From positions 1 to 29,623 of IMG/VR virus record IMGVR_UViG_3300030451_003850: a DNA stretch of 29,623 nt. One strand, given 5' to 3'. Below are positions 13,188 through 22,400 of this stretch, piece by piece. How positions within the stretch are numbered: the stretch's first letter is position 1; each line of letters starts with the position of its first letter. Origin of the DNA: a virus. The notes under the pieces were generated by a model that was not told the origin of the DNA, searched no databases, and saw only the letters and a program-made list of their open reading frames with translations. Made by a program: the position numbers and the translations under genes.

Positions 13188-13333
13188 TTTATTTAGAAGT
13201 TATTTGGGAAGTTATTAAAGCTAATGTTATAGCTATATTAATTGGTTTGGGCGGGTTGATATGTACTATAAGTATATTCATACCCAAGAATAGTAAGATC
13301 TATAAAATTATAGACTGGTTTAAGAAAAAGTAG
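13184..13333 (+). CDS. Small single-pass membrane protein, 49 aa
   Basis: The ATG overlaps the previous stop (ATGA) and AGGAG lies 7 nt upstream. The 49-residue product has one membrane helix (about residues 11-31, NVIAILIGLGGLICTISIFI) flanked by a short N terminus and a lysine-rich C-terminal tail (IIDWFKKK), suggesting an inside-facing tail. It could be a pinholin, a holin partner or an inner-membrane spanin-like peptide. No lipobox is present. Confidence 0.65.
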   Translation: MIYLEVIWEVIKANVIAILIGLGGLICTISIFIPKNSKIYKIIDWFKKK

Positions 13334-13342
13334 AGGTGAAGA

Positions 13343-13531
13343 ATGCCAGGTAAAAAGAAAGCGAAGAGTAAAGTAAATGAAGCAGGTAATTATACAAAAC
13401 CTACAATGCGTAAAAGATTATTTAATAAAATCAAAGCTGGTAGTAAAGGCGGTAAGCCTGGTCAATGGAGTGCTAGAAAAGCTCAAATGTTGGCTAGAGA
13501 ATATAAAGCTGCTGGTGGCGGGTATAAATAA
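13343..13531 (+). CDS. Small basic protein with GQWSARKAQMLA motif, 62 aa
   Basis: A lysine-rich 62-residue protein: basic tail (MPGKKKAKSK), then NEAGNYTKPTMRKRLF, a glycine-rich KAGSKGG turn, GQWSARKAQMLAREYK and a GGGYK end. I recall nearly the same pattern in small proteins of many marine phages, of unknown role. The charge and helices suit DNA or RNA binding. GAGGTGA lies just upstream of the ATG. It is one of six basic proteins in this stretch. Confidence 0.75.
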   Translation: MPGKKKAKSKVNEAGNYTKPTMRKRLFNKIKAGSKGGKPGQWSARKAQMLAREYKAAGGGYK

Positions 13532-13554
13532 AAAATAAACTATGGGAGGTACAT

Positions 13555-13656
13555 ATGTACGGTAAGAAAAAATCCAAGGGTGGCTCTATGATGAAAAAAT
13601 CTAAGGGTGGACCTATGATGAAAAAGTCAAAAGCAAAGAAAAAGAAAAAGAAATAA
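13555..13656 (+). CDS. Tiny lysine-rich repeat protein, 33 aa
   Basis: GGGAGG lies upstream of the ATG. The 33-residue product consists of two near-identical nine-residue units (SKGGSMMKK, SKGGPMMKK), a partial third, and a run of lysines at the end. About half of its residues are lysine. The strong ribosome-binding site and the placement between other basic genes support a real gene. A nucleic-acid-condensing peptide is the natural guess. Confidence 0.6.
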   Translation: MYGKKKSKGGSMMKKSKGGPMMKKSKAKKKKKK

Positions 13657-13683
13657 ATTAGTATACTAAAAAGGAGAATATTT

Positions 13684-14355
13684 ATGTCACATCTAATAAG
13701 TAATATCCCACATTTTAAATGTTGGGTTCGTAGAGAGTTCACTTGCAATCATGAAAAATATCATAATGAGTATCTTCATGCACTTGCAATCGCAGTTAAT
13801 ACAATACCTGATAGATCATTAAGTTTCCAAGTAGTATTTACAGGATGCGAATCTGATTGTGAAGATAATGATGAAGGTAATATACATGGTGGTGCTATGT
13901 GGGCAAGAATGCCTATACAAGGATTAGTAGCAGATATACCTATGGAAGATTTTCCTGAACCTATGGAAGATCATTTAGCTCAACCTTGGGATTGTGAATC
14001 AAGAGATCATTCAGTTGTTATTATGGATAGAGTTAGTTCTTCTCCCTGGTTATGTAAAATAGGAGGAGAGTTTTTCAGAGGCAAATACTTATTTACTGTA
14101 GATTATACTAACAATAGTATTGCTGATGATCCAGCACAACACAAACAATCTCATGTTTTATATATAACTGAAGATTGCCAATGGAAAGGAAATATGGTTG
14201 CATTGCCAAATAATAGGGTAAGGGCAACAAGTCCAGCACTATGGGTTACTGGAGAAGGACCACCTGATTTTAAACCATCACAATGGTCACACTCTGCAGA
14301 AGGGCATGAAAGTTATCTTGATCCTTCTATAACATTTAATAACTTATATGAGTAA
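13684..14355 (+). CDS. Conserved-looking phage protein, 223 aa, function unknown
   Basis: A soluble acidic protein of 223 residues with six or so cysteines, including CESDCED near residue 58, and many aromatic residues. The first 60 residues (HFKCWVRREFTC, HALAIAVNTIPDRSLSFQV) read as a folded alpha/beta domain, and I have an impression of related proteins in marine phages, without a known function. AAGGAG precedes the ATG. It breaks the run of basic genes and may be a structural protein. The 3' end overlaps the next gene by 8 nt. Confidence 0.65.
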   Translation: MSHLISNIPHFKCWVRREFTCNHEKYHNEYLHALAIAVNTIPDRSLSFQVVFTGCESDCEDNDEGNIHGGAMWARMPIQGLVADIPMEDFPEPMEDHLAQPWDCESRDHSVVIMDRVSSSPWLCKIGGEFFRGKYLFTVDYTNNSIADDPAQHKQSHVLYITEDCQWKGNMVALPNNRVRATSPALWVTGEGPPDFKPSQWSHSAEGHESYLDPSITFNNLYE

Positions 14356-14653
14356 AAATATGAAAAAGAAACGAGATCCAAAGGTAGGAACGGGAAAAAA
14401 ACCGAAGGGTAGCGGTAGACGTTTATATACAGATGAAAACCCTAAAGATACTGTAAGTATTAAGTTTGCAACAGAAGCTGACGCTAGAGCAACAGTAGCA
14501 AAAGTAAAAAAAATAAATAAACCCTTTGCTAGAAAGATACAAATACTTACAGTATTAGAGCAGAGAGCTAAGGTACAGGGTAAAAATAAACAAGCGGCTA
14601 TAGCTAAAGCGGGTAAAGAAGCAATAAGAAAAGCTAGAGGTAAAAAGAAATGA
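14348..14653 (+). CDS. Small basic protein, 101 aa (KRDPKVGTGKKPKGSGRRLYTDENP type)
   Basis: A highly basic 101-aa protein. Residues 9-35 carry the pattern RDPKVGTGKKPKGSGRRLY then TDENPKD, followed by an alpha/beta segment (IKFATEADARATVAKVKKI) and a basic C-terminal helix. I recall this pattern from small proteins of marine phages listed as domains of unknown function. The ATG at 14348 has no clear ribosome-binding site and overlaps the previous gene; the ATG at 14360 would also fit, as the conserved part begins there. Confidence 0.75.
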   Translation: MSKNMKKKRDPKVGTGKKPKGSGRRLYTDENPKDTVSIKFATEADARATVAKVKKINKPFARKIQILTVLEQRAKVQGKNKQAAIAKAGKEAIRKARGKKK

Positions 14654-14886
14654 CATTAAAGAAAAGCCAAAAGTCATTAAAGAAGTGGACTAAACAAAAG
14701 TGGAGAACTTCTGATGGCAAGCCTAGTAAAGGCAAAAAAAGATATTTACCTGATGCTGCTTGGAAAGCTTTAACTCCTGCAGAAAAGAAAGCTACTAATA
14801 GAGCTAAAGCTGCTGGCAATAAAAAAGGTAAACAGTTTGTTAAACAACCTAAAAGTATTGCAAAGAAAACTAAGAGGTATAGATAA
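14650..14886 (+). CDS. Small basic protein, 78 aa (SLKKWTKQKWRT type)
   Basis: The ATG overlaps the previous stop by 4 nt, with AGAGG upstream. The 78-residue product has SLKKWTKQKWRTSDGKPS, a YLPDAAWKALTPAEKKAT segment and a KQFVKQPKSIAKKTKRYR end. The LTPAE-KKAT-RAK core and the KQPK-IAKKT end match a domain of unknown function (DUF5872-like, from memory) common in marine phages. It probably binds nucleic acid, and its neighbours on both sides are of similar kind. Confidence 0.75.
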   Translation: MTLKKSQKSLKKWTKQKWRTSDGKPSKGKKRYLPDAAWKALTPAEKKATNRAKAAGNKKGKQFVKQPKSIAKKTKRYR

Positions 14887-15173
14887 TGGCTAAGAAAAAA
14901 GATCCTAAGTTAACGAGGGCTGGAGTTAGTGGTTATAATAAACCTAAGCGTACTCCTAATCATAAAACTAAATCTCATGTTGTTGTTGCAAAGGTAGGAG
15001 ATAAAACAAAGTTAATTAGATTTGGTCAACAAGGTGTAAAAGGTGCAGGAAAGAATCCAACTTCTGCAAAAGATAAAGCTCGTAAAAGAAGTTACTACGC
15101 TAGACATAATGCACAAGATGCAAAGCCAAGTAAGTTAAGTGCGAGATATTGGTCACATAAGGTAAAGTGGTAA
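14886..15173 (+). CDS. Small basic protein, 95 aa (RFGQQGVKGAG type)
   Basis: The start overlaps the previous stop by one base (TAATG), with AGAGG upstream. The product has a basic N-terminal tail, HKTKSHVVVAKVGDKTKLIRFG forming likely beta strands, then QQGVKGAGK, KARKRSYYARH and a C-terminal SARYWSHKVKW. This ordered set (RFGQ-GVKGAG, RRxSYxARH, SAxYWxxKVKW) is familiar from marine phage genomes with no known function. It is the last of the basic group. Confidence 0.8.
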   Translation: MAKKKDPKLTRAGVSGYNKPKRTPNHKTKSHVVVAKVGDKTKLIRFGQQGVKGAGKNPTSAKDKARKRSYYARHNAQDAKPSKLSARYWSHKVKW

Positions 15174-15751
15174 TGAAACTTCAAGAATATCTAGCATTAG
15201 GTGGACTTTTAATTGTATTGCTTTTAGCAAGTACAGTTAGAGGTGATTTATATGAGTATGATTTACAAGCATTATTAACAGAATCTAATCCTGTTACTAT
15301 AGATCAAGAAACTCATTATTATGATATGTTTTATATTTATTCTGATGGACCAGCTGAATTAACATTTGATAATTATAATGCAAATCTTATATCTCCATAT
15401 GATAATGGAGAGTATAGCGATCCTTATTTATATCTTTATAATCTAGAAGAAACTTCTTTTCCAAACATTAATGGGTTTACTACATCTTATGTTTTATTTG
15501 CAGAAGATGATGATGGCAATGAAGATGTTGCAGAAGGTTTATTCTTTTATCTAGACAATATAGTAATGACAAATCATATGGTAGCAATGGTTACATCGTA
15601 TGATCCTAATACTACAGGTACTGTAGATTTTACTATTATAAGTGATTCAAACTTAACTATAGATACAATCCCAGAACCCTTGACAACTAGTTTAATATTT
15701 ACAGCTGGAACTTTACTTATTATATTGCGCAGAACAGGATTTATAAAATGA
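15173..15751 (+). CDS. Exported protein with PEP-CTERM-like sorting tail
   Basis: The 192-aa product has an N-terminal signal peptide (short Lys-containing start, hydrophobic LALGGLLIVLLLAST, likely cut near VRG-D) and an acidic, aromatic extracellular domain of beta type with features like a pre-peptidase C-terminal domain (FYIYSDGPAELTF, DPYLYLYN). Its C-terminal tail is IPEPLTT, a membrane helix, then RR. That tripartite tail is the PEP-CTERM signal recognised by exosortases in some Gram-negative bacteria, which cleave and attach proteins at the surface or in exopolysaccharide. A phage source is unusual. The ATG at 15173 is chosen over a GTG six bases upstream; it overlaps the previous stop by one base. 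The gene could alter the host surface or block superinfection. Confidence 0.65.
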   Translation: MKLQEYLALGGLLIVLLLASTVRGDLYEYDLQALLTESNPVTIDQETHYYDMFYIYSDGPAELTFDNYNANLISPYDNGEYSDPYLYLYNLEETSFPNINGFTTSYVLFAEDDDGNEDVAEGLFFYLDNIVMTNHMVAMVTSYDPNTTGTVDFTIISDSNLTIDTIPEPLTTSLIFTAGTLLIILRRTGFIK

Positions 15752-15951
15752 CAAAACAAGATGGTAATTTAAGCGTTAAAGAGAAGGAATGGTTAGAGAC
15801 TGCTGCTAAATATGTTAGTAGTAAACATCTGCCTGTATTGGGGAAAATGTTGAAGATAGTTGATGATGTATCTCTAACTGTTGGTAGAGCATTATTCTTT
15901 GGAATGATTGTTGCTACCTTAATAGTGTTAGGAGTAAAAATATTTAAATGA
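15748..15951 (+). CDS. Small C-terminal-anchored membrane protein, 67 aa
   Basis: The start overlaps the previous stop by 4 nt. The first 45 residues are polar and helical (KEKEWLETAAKYVSSKHLPVL), followed by one membrane helix (about 47-64, GRALFFGMIVATLIVLGVKI) and a short FK end, a tail-anchored layout. Residues before the helix could lie on the membrane surface. Candidates are a lysis regulator, an antiholin-like protein or a superinfection-exclusion protein; none is proven. Co-translation with the PEP-CTERM-like gene hints at a shared membrane role. Confidence 0.6.
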   Translation: MTKQDGNLSVKEKEWLETAAKYVSSKHLPVLGKMLKIVDDVSLTVGRALFFGMIVATLIVLGVKIFK

Positions 15952-15954
15952 TTT

Positions 15955-16012
15955 GACCTCCTAGATGTGGAAGAGTTTCCTCCTTTTACTCGCCCATCTA
16001 GCGTGGTCTTTT
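15955..16012 (+). terminator. Long interrupted hairpin followed by T4
   Basis: Outer GACC/GGTC (15955-15958, 16005-16008), then CTAGATG/CATCTAG (7 bp), GG/CC and GAGT/ACTC around an 11-nt pyrimidine loop, followed by TTTT and the next gene's ribosome-binding site. It fills almost the whole gap between the small-gene block and the adaptor/tail block, so a leaky terminator or an RNA-processing site is likely. Confidence 0.5.
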
Positions 16013-16022
16013 AGGAGTTGTT

Positions 16023-16400
16023 ATGGCTAATAGTATAACATTAGAAAACTTAAAGAATGTTGTTAGAGGATTTTGTGTAGACACAGTAGATTCTACTGGA
16101 AGTTATTCTACATTTTTTACAGACACTCAAATAACTAATGCTATTAATTTTGCTAAAGGAGATTTGTTTGCTAATAGACCTGAAGCATTTAATACTGATA
16201 CTACATCAAGTCATACTTTTGTTGTAAATGAACCAACTGATTTAGCTTCTGATTCAGATACATTATCTTTATTTGGATATGCACAAGTACCACTTTGTTA
16301 TAAAGCAGCATCTATTCTTTTATCACAAAAAGGTAAAGATGAATTTTATAGAAAAGCTGCAGATGAAATGTTGACTAAATATATACAAGGGATTTCATAA
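16023..16400 (+). CDS. Probable head-to-tail adaptor protein
   Basis: A 125-aa protein, mostly helical: an N-terminal helix with ITLENLKNVVRGFCVDT, the segment FTDTQITNAINFAKGDLFANRPEAF, and a C-terminal helical pair (LCYKAASILLSQKGKDEFYRKAADEML). The small four-helix layout with a T-D-x-x-I-x-x-A-I motif is typical of connector proteins that sit below the portal. AGGAG precedes the ATG. The giant tail gene starts at its stop codon (TAATG). Family identity is not certain. Confidence 0.6.
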   Translation: MANSITLENLKNVVRGFCVDTVDSTGSYSTFFTDTQITNAINFAKGDLFANRPEAFNTDTTSSHTFVVNEPTDLASDSDTLSLFGYAQVPLCYKAASILLSQKGKDEFYRKAADEMLTKYIQGIS

Positions 16401-19400
16401 TGGCATTTGAACAAGCAAAAAGGATATTAAGAAATGAAGACGCAAGATTGTTTAGATCCGAAGAAGGTATTTATGATGACAATGTTGTAATATTATTTTG
16501 GGATAATATAGAATCAAGATACATTGATGAATGTATTAGATATTTAAATGATAGTACTAATCGTGTACTAACTACACCATCTAGCGGAAATATAGAATTT
16601 TTTGATATATCATTTGGTCATGATTTATATCATCTTCATGCATACTATGAAGAAAGTAATCAACGTCTTTTCCGTGTATTAATGAAGTCTGCACTTACTT
16701 CTGCACCTCACGGATCATCAGATACTAAATGGAAACTTCAATCTGGAGAAACTTATAACTCAGGTACAAGTAATATTGTTCTTGCTGTATATAATGTTAG
16801 ATCTGAAAACATTCATGCATTAGAAACTGTTGGTTTAAATGAAACATATACTGATGCTATTTATTTATTAGATGGTACACAATTAACTGGCACTTGGTTT
16901 AATATTGCAAGAGAATCTGATTATAATGCAGATACTGGTTTATATGATTTACGATGGTATCTTTCTAAGTTTGATGCAAAAGAATATATATTCCATAGTA
17001 CAGCAACTAATGGATCAATTGTTGTAGATTTCTTTAAACATCACATGACAGCTAGTGCTATAACTAACTTTGAAAATAATTATTATTTTGATTCATCAGT
17101 TCCAGGTGATTATTATTATTCTACTGATGGAAGTAATTATACTAAAAAGAATGATGTTGCAGCATCTGGTTCATTGCCATCGACTGCTAAAAGAATAATA
17201 GATGATGCTGATGGCAGAATAGTTAAATATACTCAAAGACCTGACAGAGAAAGTGGAGAAATAGATGCAACTGTTCAGTTAGTATTTGCTAGATCTAGAG
17301 ATACTGTATTTGATACAGAAGATCTTGCAGATGGTGCAGGTTATAGTGAAACCATAACAAAAAAATATAATCAATCTTCTGCAGAAACTGTTAGTGGATC
17401 TGATCTTGCTGATGGAAGAAGTATTAGAGTTCAAAATACATTAAATGAAGATGGAACATATGATACAGTTGTAACTCAAAGAGATGAAGGGCAACGAACA
17501 GCTACATCTGGTATTGATAGTCCATTAACATCAACTAAAATAATTATTAGTGATAATCAAACTGCTGAGTTAGGCGAACCTTCCGAAAATATTACTTTTA
17601 ATGTTACAGGAGTAACTAGTAAAACTCCTTCTGTTTTTGCTGATCCAGATCAAGGTGTAAAAATTGTAAGCATAAACAGTCAAGTTTATGCTGAAAGTAT
17701 TACAATACCTTTAGGATCATCTAAATACTTTCAGTTATTAGATAACGGAACAAGCTATGAATTATTTGGAGCTACTCAATCTGATTTTTCAGATGAGGTA
17801 TCTTTATTTACTAAAGATAAAGCAACTATAGAAAGCGAGTCTACTAATCCAGCTTTAAGTGATACTACTCATCCTCATTATATAGCTAATAATGGAGTAT
17901 CTTTTTATAAATATTATTTTTTTAGTACTAGTACTTATAGTTCTTATAGTTATTTTAGAGTTAAAGTAACTACTGCTGAAACAGAAATTTTACCTAATCA
18001 ATTTTATTTTAAAACAGGTAGACATACAACTAATGATTTTGAAGGCTTGCGTGGTTTTAAATTTATAGGAACACCTTTTGGTTCAGGAGATGTTACAAAA
18101 TATTATTGGCAATTAACAAGAAATAATTTTTTTGCAAATTATACATTAACTAGCCATCCATTTGATACATTGGAAGAATTACACAGAAGTAACCCATTTG
18201 AGTTTGATTGGTCAAATGTAACAGGCACTCCTGATGTAGATATAAATGGAAATCCATATTTAGAAGGATTAGAATTTTCTAATATTTCTTATAAAACTAT
18301 TACACATGAATCTGAGCAGTTAACAAATGGATTATTTAGAAATAGAAAAACAATAACTGAATCTCATTCAAGAACTACTAAATCTATATCTTCTATGGGA
18401 GATACTTCTGTAGAAACTACTGATGTTATAAATTCAACTAATATGATTACTCCAAAAAGTAATATACAAATATCAGAAGGAGTTAGTGTTGAATTTGTTT
18501 CTAATGTAAATGCAGATGGATATTTTAATAATACTCAACAAATTACTAAAAAAGAATCAAATATAATTTATTGTTGTTATAATACAGATGTTGATAATAA
18601 AGAAATTAAACTTTATTTTTCTAATGTTAAAGCTTCTCAAAAAGAAAATATATTTAAATCAATCTATATTGATATAGTAAATAATCAATATGGTTCAAGT
18701 GTAGATTATTATTATCAAGATTATAATACAGGTAGCATTTATAAAAATAATTTAAACGCTGATAGTATACCTGAAACTGCAAAAAATTTAACTGAATTTC
18801 AAGAAGGAAGAGAAGTTGTTGTAAGATCAAGTTATGTAGAAGAATTTAAAGTTTATAATATGGAAGTTATTATTGCATCAGCTATAAGAAGTTCTGAGTT
18901 TTCTGCATCACCTAATAATACTGAAGATCGTTTTGTTACAAAAATTAATAATAAAACTACTTTAACAGTTGATGAAGGTTTTAATATTAGTAAAGAAGAA
19001 TTATCTTTTTTAAGAAAAACATATTACAATTCTCCAAGTAGTGGAGAAGTAATAGATTTTACTAAACAAAGATTAAGTAATGGTAATTATAATTATCGTG
19101 TAACAACAACAGTTAGAACAGGATATACTGCTGAATTTGTTATTAATCACAATTGTTATTATTATGGAATAGAATATCCTGTACCGCCAACTACAGATCC
19201 TTCAGCAGATCCTAATCAATATTATAAAATAGATATTACTTATAATAAAGATGTTCAAAGTTCTGTTAGTTATAATAATGATAATGATACTTGGAACTGG
19301 GTCTTTATAGAAAAGAAACCAGACCAAATTAGAGGAGAGCAATCAACTATAGTTTTAAACTATGCCGATGGTACTAAAGATGCTACAAGTGGAAATGAAT

Positions 19401-22400
19401 GGCATCCTAGTACAACTAATCCATTAGAATATTATTATGCAACATATAACAATGTTAATCCATCTGTACCAAATACTTCTTTATTTTATAACTTAGTTAA
19501 ACTAAAAGAAGGAATACCTGGATCATTAAAAGATTTTGAATTTGGATATGGAGATAATGATAGTTTAGGATTTGATACTTTTTATATTAGATTAAAAGAT
19601 AATGAAAACAGATACTCAGTAAATGCTGCAGATGGTTTAGAATTATCTTCTTTGGGGCAGGCAGGAAGTTTTGTTTCAATAGCTAATAAACAACTAACGA
19701 CTACTTTAGGTATTCCTATGCAGTCAGAAAGTGAAACATTATTAAATCCATATGGTCCAGTTTCTTTTAGAACTGGAAATAATACTGAAAACTTTGGTGA
19801 TAATGATACAAATGGTTTGCAAATATTATCTTTTAATTTTGATAATAGTACTTCTCGTAGAGGTCCAACTGGATCTGGATTAAGAAGTTTAGCATGGGCT
19901 ATACCTGCTTATCATGAAAATTTAGTAATAGGAAAAGGAAGAAGATTAGATCATTTAACTATTGTAGAATATCATGATACATTAGCAGATACTGGATCTG
20001 TATATGAAAATACTTATAATTATGTATTTAATAAACTGCAATCTCAAATAGCAACTCTTACTAAAAAACCTACATTTATACAGGTAGATAATGCAGTTGG
20101 TCCTACAGGAGGAAAATTTGTTGAAGGAGAATTAGTTACTGATGAATATGGAGTTCAATATCTTAGAGATCCATATACATTTTATTGGGGAGATTTAGAT
20201 AATCATGGTTTTAATACTATATATATTAGACTTCCTAAAGAACTTACTACGCAATCAGGATATAGCAGCAGAATAAATTTAGATTTAACTTATGATTTAT
20301 TGCCGTTACATAGAAGCCAAAATAATGAAAATAATAATTTATCTAAATTAGTTACATACGATTATCCTTCTTTTAATAATGATGATAATGATAATAAACT
20401 GTGGGGTAAAACTGATTATATTGCTAATGCATATACTACTCATCCTCCTATGTTTGCTTATACAGGGGTACTTGGATCTAAAAATATGTTTTTTGCTTTA
20501 GAACGAAGTGATCCTCAATATGAATGGAAAGGAAGTCAATTTTATAATGACTTACAAAATAGAATATCAGCACCAAGTTATGTAACTAAACCAAGTATTT
20601 TTTATTTAACAGATGGTAATGGTGAGCCTGTAAGATCAGGTAATGATCATTTAAAAATTACTGTTCCAGAAAACTTTATGTTTCCTAGATCATCTAAATT
20701 AACTGGTAATCAATTTCAAGGAGGAATACAATACACTAAACAGTCAGGAGTTGTTTATCCTCATGATACAAATAGTGGTACTTTTATAAATGATCTTGGT
20801 AGAGATGTGGGTGCAGAAAGACAACCCCATGTTGGAGGATCTAAAACAATTAAAATTTTTACTTATGAAGAAATGTTCGATATTGATACTGGTAAATGTA
20901 AAGATTATTTAAAAAGTATTTATAATGCTTCAAGTAATGAAGAGTGGGAATCAGTTGTAGGTCCAAGACATCATATACCAATTAATTCACAAACTTGTGA
21001 TATAGATATAAATCCTATAGTAGCAGGTGAAAGTTGGAATTGGAATAAGTTTGTAGCATGGTATGCAAAAGCAGATGCTCAATCTTCAAATGCAATATAT
21101 TTTACAGCATTAAATTGTAGCGATGTAGAATTATTTTGGGATGTTGCAGACAATCCTTTAACTAATGGAGTTGATAATCATTATGTAGATTTTTATCATT
21201 CAACTGGAGTAGGAAGTATAGCTAATTCTAGAGGTCTACCTCCTGTATACGGATCACAACTTTTACCAGCTATGTTTAATATTGATTTACCTATTATTTC
21301 TGGAAATAGATTAAGTGATGATGAAGGTTGGAGTGAAATAGCTTCAGAAGTTTATAGTAACTATCATAGATTTGAATACAAAACTTCAAATGGATTACCT
21401 ACATGGGCAAGTAAAGATTATGAACATTTGTTATTAACTACTAGTTACGAAAAAATTAAAGATAAAGTAGCTGTTATAACTAACGATAGAGTTCAGTTAA
21501 ATAATGGTCAGTTTAATGCAATTAATAATTCAATTACTACATTTAATGGAAATCCTTTATCAGGTAGATATTGGCATATAAAAAGATCTGATAATGGAGA
21601 TCCTAATTTAGAAAATGTAGAAGCATTATATATTAATGGAGTTAAGATAAATAAATCTTCTAGTGCTAGTGGAGCTAATCCTAGTTTCTTTATCGCAAAA
21701 CATGATAGTAATGCAGCATATTATAATGCTAATAGTTTAACATTTCCTACTATTTTTATAAAGATAGACGATAATGGAACTAAGGGAACAAGTCCTTTTG
21801 CAGAAGGTACAGTTGTTGAATTTGAAGAAGGAACTAAAGAAGCATTTCAATATGGAAATAAACAATTCTATAGAGGACAAATAGATGCTTATGGAAAACC
21901 TACATTATATGTAAAAGGATTTAGCAGTCAAGAAATTGAAAGTAATCTTTTCTATGGAATAGAATATAATGGTAATCGTTTTGCAAAAAGTAACTCTGGT
22001 TCTAATACTTATTATGTAACAGCTTCTGATGGTGGTAATCCTAATATAGATTTACCTAGATCAATTATTTTAAATAATATTGAACATAAAAGAGCAACTT
22101 TAGATCCTGCAAATTTAATTACTGATGCTCATACTTCTGATGTTAATTTTACTTTTCAATGGAGTTATGGAAAAATAGCTGCAGATAATTTATCTTTTGA
22201 TACAATATATTTTAATCTTCCATTATCAGGAATAACTACATTCTCTGTACTTGATAATATAATTAATCAATATCATTACTATGATGAAGTTAAATCAATT
22301 AATTATCTTAATGCAACAGAAAGTGAAAAAATAGCTCAAGCAAAAACAACAACTGATTTAATTGTTACTCCTGTTTATTATGGAGATTTTGCTAATGGAA

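Noticed and set aside
13494-13748. 84-aa leftward frame rich in Phe opposite the 33-aa gene
   Set aside because: The FFFF stretches are simply the complement of the lysine codons of the basic gene.
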